Below are positions 27,702 through 31,946 of a stretch of DNA of 31,946 bases, piece by piece. The translations under genes were made by a program, and so were the position numbers. Source of the stretch: a virus. The DNA is taken from positions 1 through 31,946 of the IMG/VR virus record IMGVR_UViG_3300025070_000009; one strand, 5' to 3'. The first letter of the stretch is position 1; the number at the start of each line of letters is the position of its first letter. The notes under the pieces are model-generated. The model saw nothing but the letters and a program-made list of their open reading frames with translations. It had not been told where the DNA came from and ran no database searches.

Positions 27702-29545
27702 TATGGGAATGATACTTGGTTAATTCTATTTCTATCTAATTCTTGTTGTGAGGTAACATCACTACCTACTACATATGCTCTCATAGGGTTCGCTTGTAGC
27801 GATTCCAATATAGCGTTTTGACCCGATGCACCTACTATATTAAATTGTGGTGAGGTGCTTGGTGCAGTAGGTGTTTGTATGTTCGTGTCTACACTACCAC
27901 TCGCTTGGAATTGTTGCCTTGCAATGGTAGCTATCTGTGCTGCACCTGTCGCTGCTGCAATACCTGCCTCAACAAACTGCGCTCCTGTAGCTAACTTAAC
28001 AGGGTTACCTCCTGCCGTAAGTGCCGCAGTAACGGCTTGTGCAGTATTAACTACCGCTTGGCTAATACCAAGTGCCTTATTTATTTTAAAGGCTTTCTTT
28101 GCTTGTTCTTCGTTGCCCGATAAGAATGCTTGTGCAAGGTCATTAAGTGCGCCTATGGCATCACCTGTCATCTGTAGTCTTGATTGTTGAACCTCTTGCT
28201 CAAGTTCTCGTCTCTTTTTCGCCTCTTCACCCTCTTGAGCAGTACGCTCTGCATTCAAGACATTGATTTCGCTAACCATATCTTGATAGGCTTGTGTACC
28301 TTCCTTGTATTGAGACTTCTGTAATTCTAACGAGGCAAGTCTGCTATCGTACAACTTCTTGTTTAACTCCTCCTCAAGAGTTAACTGCTTTTTTAAATTG
28401 GTCTCTGCTTCAATAGCTGCCTCTGCTTCTATCTCTGCAACCTCTTGTGCGTTCTCTGCTTTGCTTACCTCAAGGTCAAACAACTCTCTCTGTAGAGCCA
28501 TCTCATTCATCAACTGCTCACTACGGAATCCTGCTACTTGTGCTTGAACTCCTACAAGCTCATTCTGTGCAGCTAAATACTCCTTCTGGAACTCAATGTT
28601 GTTTTCGTCAAGAGTTAACTGTCGTGCTTTAGCATCTAATATGCGTTGAGCATTCTCAAGCATTGCATTCTCTTGTTCCTCTAATACTCCCTTTAGCTCG
28701 TTATTGGCTTTGATACGCTCCTCAATAGTAAAGCGTTCATCGTCTCTTACTTGTCTTAATTTCTCTGCTTGTAAGTCGTACTTCTCAATCAAGCCTTGTG
28801 CTAATACCTCTGCAATCTCTGCTTGTTTGTTAGTCTCGGTCATTGCCGCACCTTGCTTAACAGTCTCTACCACATAGTTAGAGATAGCCTTTGCAGCTTT
28901 GGTAGTACCCTCTGCAATCTTTTTAGCAGAGTCATCTACACCTGTAAGCACATCTACCATCTCTGTACCTGCGCTCTTAACACTATCCAATGCACCCTTG
29001 AAGTCTCCTGTGAAGAACTTTGCCATAGCATCTCCTACAAAGCCCAATACCTCCAACATAGATTGGAAGCGTTCAATGATGTTGTTCTTAATACCCTCAC
29101 CTAAAGCCTTAATGCTATCTACAGGATTCTCAAAGATGGTTTGAAAGAAATCTGCTATGCCTCCTATGTTAGCACTAATGAATTTAGAGAAGTCACTAAA
29201 TGCCACCTGCAAGGTGTTGAATGTAGTATTAAAGAAGTCTACTGTTTTCTGGTTGTTATCAAACAACTCACGCAGTATGTCCATAGCAGCTAAAAGAAGT
29301 CCAATACCTGCTGCTTTAATAGCTACACCTAAACCCTTGAAGCCTGTACCAAGTCCCTTGATACCCTTTTGGCTATCTTCAGCACTCTTACCAATGTCTT
29401 TAGTAGTATCGGCAATCTCGTTAATGCTATCAGCAGTCTTGTCTGCTTGAGTTTGGGAAGCCTTTAACGCATCAATGAGTTCGTCTAACTTCTGCTCAAG
29501 ACCAGAAAGGTCTGCACCTATAACTATGTTCTTCTCTATTGCCAT
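27701..29545 (-). CDS. Tail tape measure protein
   Basis: 614 residues. N-terminal coiled coil with TQADKTADSINEIADTTKDI; then GLGTGFKGLGVAIKAAGIGL, a hydrophobic stretch (about 66-90) as found in tape measures; then long A/E/Q-rich coiled-coil sequence, a hydrophobic A/G-rich patch near 515-560 and a Q/S/T-rich end. Length suggests a tail of the order of 90 nm by the usual 1.5 Angstrom per residue estimate, which is an inference. No lysozyme or peptidase domain is visible in it. It overlaps the 43-residue gene by 10 bp. Confidence 0.85.
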   Translation of the reverse strand: MAIEKNIVIGADLSGLEQKLDELIDALKASQTQADKTADSINEIADTTKDIGKSAEDSQKGIKGLGTGFKGLGVAIKAAGIGLLLAAMDILRELFDNNQKTVDFFNTTFNTLQVAFSDFSKFISANIGGIADFFQTIFENPVDSIKALGEGIKNNIIERFQSMLEVLGFVGDAMAKFFTGDFKGALDSVKSAGTEMVDVLTGVDDSAKKIAEGTTKAAKAISNYVVETVKQGAAMTETNKQAEIAEVLAQGLIEKYDLQAEKLRQVRDDERFTIEERIKANNELKGVLEEQENAMLENAQRILDAKARQLTLDENNIEFQKEYLAAQNELVGVQAQVAGFRSEQLMNEMALQRELFDLEVSKAENAQEVAEIEAEAAIEAETNLKKQLTLEEELNKKLYDSRLASLELQKSQYKEGTQAYQDMVSEINVLNAERTAQEGEEAKKRRELEQEVQQSRLQMTGDAIGALNDLAQAFLSGNEEQAKKAFKINKALGISQAVVNTAQAVTAALTAGGNPVKLATGAQFVEAGIAAATGAAQIATIARQQFQASGSVDTNIQTPTAPSTSPQFNIVGASGQNAILESLQANPMRAYVVGSDVTSQQELDRNRINQVSFP

Positions 29546-29667
29546 TTGCCTAATGCTTCTATGAGAGTACGAGGGTATTGGTACTTGCCTTTGGCAATCC
29601 TTACATCCTCATTCTTCTCGTTAGTCTCCTTTAGAGCCTTTATAAGATAACCTAACTTGCTATACAT
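29536..29667 (-). CDS. Hypothetical small protein before tape measure, 43 aa
   Basis: ATG at 29667 (MYSKLGYLIKALKETNEKNE) overlaps the TAG of the large tail gene in an ATGTATAG arrangement like the one at 31663, and its end overlaps the tape-measure ATG by 10 bp. Basic and helical. Small genes at this position can act in tail assembly, but none is identified here. Confidence 0.55.
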   Translation of the reverse strand: MYSKLGYLIKALKETNEKNEDVRIAKGKYQYPRTLIEALGKWQ

Positions 29668-31663
29668 CGTTGAGTAATTCCATTTGTGTCTCACCTGTAG
29701 ATAGGTTTAACTTCATTTGGTTGATAATGTAGTTTCTTTCACCTATCGTCAACTTGTCGTTAATCTTCAATGCCAACATTAAGCCAAGAGGTAGCTGACC
29801 ACTATACTGAAATGTTCTTCTACTCGTGTCGTACAAGTCCGTGATGTAGTCCTTCCAATAGGTATTGTATAAGCCTGTAGCAAACCCTTGTAATAAGTAA
29901 GGGTCTACCTCTGTACCGAAGTTCAAGGTCTTGGTTACGGATTCCGCAGTTGTGTTGTTTACATTGCCAACTTGCCATATGTCAGTAAAAGGGAAATGCT
30001 GTGCAGGTGTAGCCATATTTACATAGCTGAAAGATTCATTGCCTCTTATCGCACCTGCTGCATAGAAGATAAGGGGTGAGCCTATATACGGCTCTATCTC
30101 TCTCGTGATACTCTTACCCACACCTATTGTTGTAAGACCTGCTCCACTTGGGTTTTGGTCGGACAATCTTTCAAAGAGCATATGGTCAAAGCCAACCTCA
30201 ACACTAAACTCCTCGCCATCAAATGTGAAGTCGGCTCGTAAATCGCCATAGCCAATGTCATTCTGCAATCTATACTGCTCACCTAATATCGCTTCCGTTT
30301 CGTTGTACTTAAAATTGATTCTACGATAGAGTGATGGCTTACGGATAGTGATTTCTTCTGTATCAATGTATTCCGTAACATCTCTTGTAGTGCCTTCTGC
30401 ATACCAATCGTCTAAAGGTTCAATGTCGTATTTATTGTTAGCTACAGGAACTATAACCAAGTTGAAAGCCCTTACAAGGCTTCCTATAAAATCACTAATC
30501 TTTTGCTCTGGCATTTGGGCTGATATAGTTACTATACCTGCGGTAGTCATTGCACTTGTTAATCCCGTAGCTGCTAACAAGGTTACCCCTGAAGCATCCG
30601 CATACCAATTAGCAAACACATTAACAGTTACTGCACCACCATCACCCGATGGAGCTAAACGCATATCTACATAATCACCTGCCGAAAGAGTTGGTAGGAA
30701 AACAAAAACATTAGTTGTAGAGCCTGTATGTTCTTTAGAGCTAAATAGTTCATCGTTAATAAACACATCTATTCTATAATTGGTAGAGGCAGTTGTAGAA
30801 GGACTGTAAGATATTAACGCAGGGTTTGCGGAAGCGGTTACAGGAAATCTATGCAAGGTGTCATCAAATGGTGTACCTCCACCCGATGTTAATGGTATTA
30901 GCTCTGGAGTCGCACCTGTCGGTTGGTCTTTGAACATATATCCTGCTCTCCTATGACACCACATAAATAACTTACCAAAGTCAGCAGAGTCAAAGAAGTC
31001 GCTTTGAAACTCTATACCATACTTCGTCTCTATCGCATCTACAATCTTCTGCAACTTAATTGCAGGTTTGTAATCATAGTAGAATGTTCCGTGTTCGGGA
31101 TGTCCGTTTTGATAGTAGATGTTACTTGGGGTGTGGTCATTTCCTACGGAGTTGTAATACCAATTAGCAACAGGTGAGATGAGAGGATAGATAATCGCAC
31201 TATCCGTACCACTAACATAGGAGTTGAATCCTGTAACAATGTTCGTGTCATTGTACTGATGGTCTTGAGCTGATAAGTCAAGGTCGTTAAGTTTATCCTC
31301 ACCAAAGGTATCCTTCAAGGAAGTGACATTACTATAGAACCCTACTTGGTATGCATAGGGTTGGCTATCCTTGATTTGTACACTCTCCAACTCTAATACA
31401 CCTGTTCTAAATAAGTTGTTGTTCACCTCTATGAAAGAGTCTACTCTCACATTAGCATTGAACCCACCATAGATGTCTACATTATAGTAATGCTTAAAGA
31501 TTGCATTGTTCGTAGGAGATGCAGGAATAGTAAAGCTATTGGTGAAGTCACCAAAGACTTTAGAGATGTCCTTGATGTTTTGTACACTCAAGTTTATCTC
31601 TATGCTCTCCTCTTGGAATAGGTCACCTCTTTGACCATCAATGTAAAGGTCTACTCTATACAT
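29660..31663 (-). CDS. Large tail protein, baseplate/tip region (667 aa)
   Basis: Chosen ATG at 31663 (MYRVDLYIDGQRGDLFQEES); an upstream TTG at 31675 is possible but weaker. Overlaps the preceding tail gene by eight bp. The opening SIEINLSVQNIKDISKVFGD, then FTNSFTIPASPTNNAIFKHY, is characteristic of a tail protein family found upstream of the tape measure in Bacteroidota phages, with beta-rich sequence throughout. A baseplate hub or distal tail role is inferred; no enzymatic motif is seen. Confidence 0.8.
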   Translation of the reverse strand: MYRVDLYIDGQRGDLFQEESIEINLSVQNIKDISKVFGDFTNSFTIPASPTNNAIFKHYYNVDIYGGFNANVRVDSFIEVNNNLFRTGVLELESVQIKDSQPYAYQVGFYSNVTSLKDTFGEDKLNDLDLSAQDHQYNDTNIVTGFNSYVSGTDSAIIYPLISPVANWYYNSVGNDHTPSNIYYQNGHPEHGTFYYDYKPAIKLQKIVDAIETKYGIEFQSDFFDSADFGKLFMWCHRRAGYMFKDQPTGATPELIPLTSGGGTPFDDTLHRFPVTASANPALISYSPSTTASTNYRIDVFINDELFSSKEHTGSTTNVFVFLPTLSAGDYVDMRLAPSGDGGAVTVNVFANWYADASGVTLLAATGLTSAMTTAGIVTISAQMPEQKISDFIGSLVRAFNLVIVPVANNKYDIEPLDDWYAEGTTRDVTEYIDTEEITIRKPSLYRRINFKYNETEAILGEQYRLQNDIGYGDLRADFTFDGEEFSVEVGFDHMLFERLSDQNPSGAGLTTIGVGKSITREIEPYIGSPLIFYAAGAIRGNESFSYVNMATPAQHFPFTDIWQVGNVNNTTAESVTKTLNFGTEVDPYLLQGFATGLYNTYWKDYITDLYDTSRRTFQYSGQLPLGLMLALKINDKLTIGERNYIINQMKLNLSTGETQMELLNDV

Positions 31664-31946
31664 ACCTTGTATCAAATGCTTCTTCTACCTCAATGATGTA
31701 GTTAATCATTTTATCATTAACTGACTTCTGTAAGTTCAATGAGTTGGTAGTAACATTGACAGGTAGACCATCTAACATTACACGCTCACTCATTAACATC
31801 TGCTCCATAATAGTATCGTAGTCCTCACCTACCCAACCTGTGTTGAGGGTGAAGCGTTTTCTACCATTGGTGTTTATGCGTTGGTACTTGTGAGCAGTCG
31901 TGTCGTAGGTGAATCCAGAAGAACCGCTACTACCTAAAGACTTTCT
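31656..31946 (-). CDS. Large tail structural protein, 3' part (wraps to 1-1087)
   Basis: Bases 31820-31946 repeat 1-127. The frame from 1087 continues here (coding ...DYDTIMEQMLMSERVMLDGL... VEEAFDTRYV) to a TAG at 31658-31656. This completes the 416-residue protein whose 5' part is at the left edge. The end overlaps the next gene's ATG at 31663 by eight bp. Confidence 0.85.
   Translation of the reverse strand, partial: RKSLGSSGSSGFTYDTTAHKYQRINTNGRKRFTLNTGWVGEDYDTIMEQMLMSERVMLDGLPVNVTTNSLNLQKSVNDKMINYIIEVEEAFDTRYV
31820..31946. repeat. Terminal direct repeat, right copy
   Basis: Identical to bases 1-127 over its whole length. Most simply an assembly overlap that closes the circle. Confidence 0.95.

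Noticed and set aside
31664-31675. TTG start giving four more residues to the large tail protein
   Set aside because: ATG at 31663 overlaps the preceding stop by eight bp in the same arrangement as the next gene pair, and gives the family-like start MYRVDLY.

Overview
The window is one complete, circularly closed genome of a tailed phage, almost certainly a siphovirus infecting a member of the Bacteroidota (probably Flavobacteriia). The first 127 bases recur exactly as the last 127, so the unique genome is 31,819 bp and the cut falls inside a tail gene that wraps round the ends. The host call rests on gene content typical of Bacteroidota phages, weak Shine-Dalgarno sites, A/T-rich start contexts, and two promoters matching the Bacteroidota consensus (TTG/TTTG, 19-20 nt, TAnnTTTG). 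All genes I accept lie on the minus strand, packed with ATGA or TAATG stop/start overlaps, so the transcription map reads from high to low coordinates.

Transcription appears to start at a strong promoter at 14,085-14,116, beside an AT-rich hub of three hairpins (14,114-14,263) that also ends the preceding lysis operon. Going down in coordinates come small early genes, a DUF3310-like protein and a RusA-like resolvase (14.06-13.0 kb); an SSB with its own promoter and terminator (13.0-12.45 kb); a DnaB/RecA-type helicase, a DnaA domain-IV-like protein and a sigma-70-like factor (12.4-10.05 kb); then nucleases and small proteins, including a PD-(D/E)XK enzyme, a PAPS-reductase-like protein, a RecE-like exonuclease and an HNH protein (10.1-6.0 kb). 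A tandem cassette of 70-codon paralogues and short genes follows (6.0-4.9 kb).

The morphogenesis block begins with a free-standing HNH endonuclease and the terminase genes (4.9-2.84 kb). Next come a tail-assembly chaperone with an apparent -1 programmed frameshift, connector/tail-completion genes, and large tail proteins that cross the window ends. From the right edge inward lie a large tail protein, the tape measure, an XkdF-like prohead protease, four small coiled-coil or acidic genes that share an N-terminal motif, the major capsid protein, the putative tail tube, the portal and a head-tail connector (31.7-20.6 kb). Both the capsid and tube genes are followed by intrinsic terminators. Two paralogous tail-fibre-like proteins, a GIY-YIG endonuclease and the lysis cassette (M15 peptidase endolysin, small membrane proteins, 3-TM holin) complete the circle at 14.29 kb.

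There is no recognisable DNA polymerase, integrase or lysogeny repressor. The phage probably borrows the host replisome, with its own helicase, SSB and DnaA-like protein, and is probably lytic. The most noteworthy signals are the T9 frameshift site, the cassette array of small paralogues, the shared KVEL motif of the capsid-block proteins, the matching C-terminal tails of SSB and helicase, and a promoter whose -33 box is the end of a terminator T-tract.
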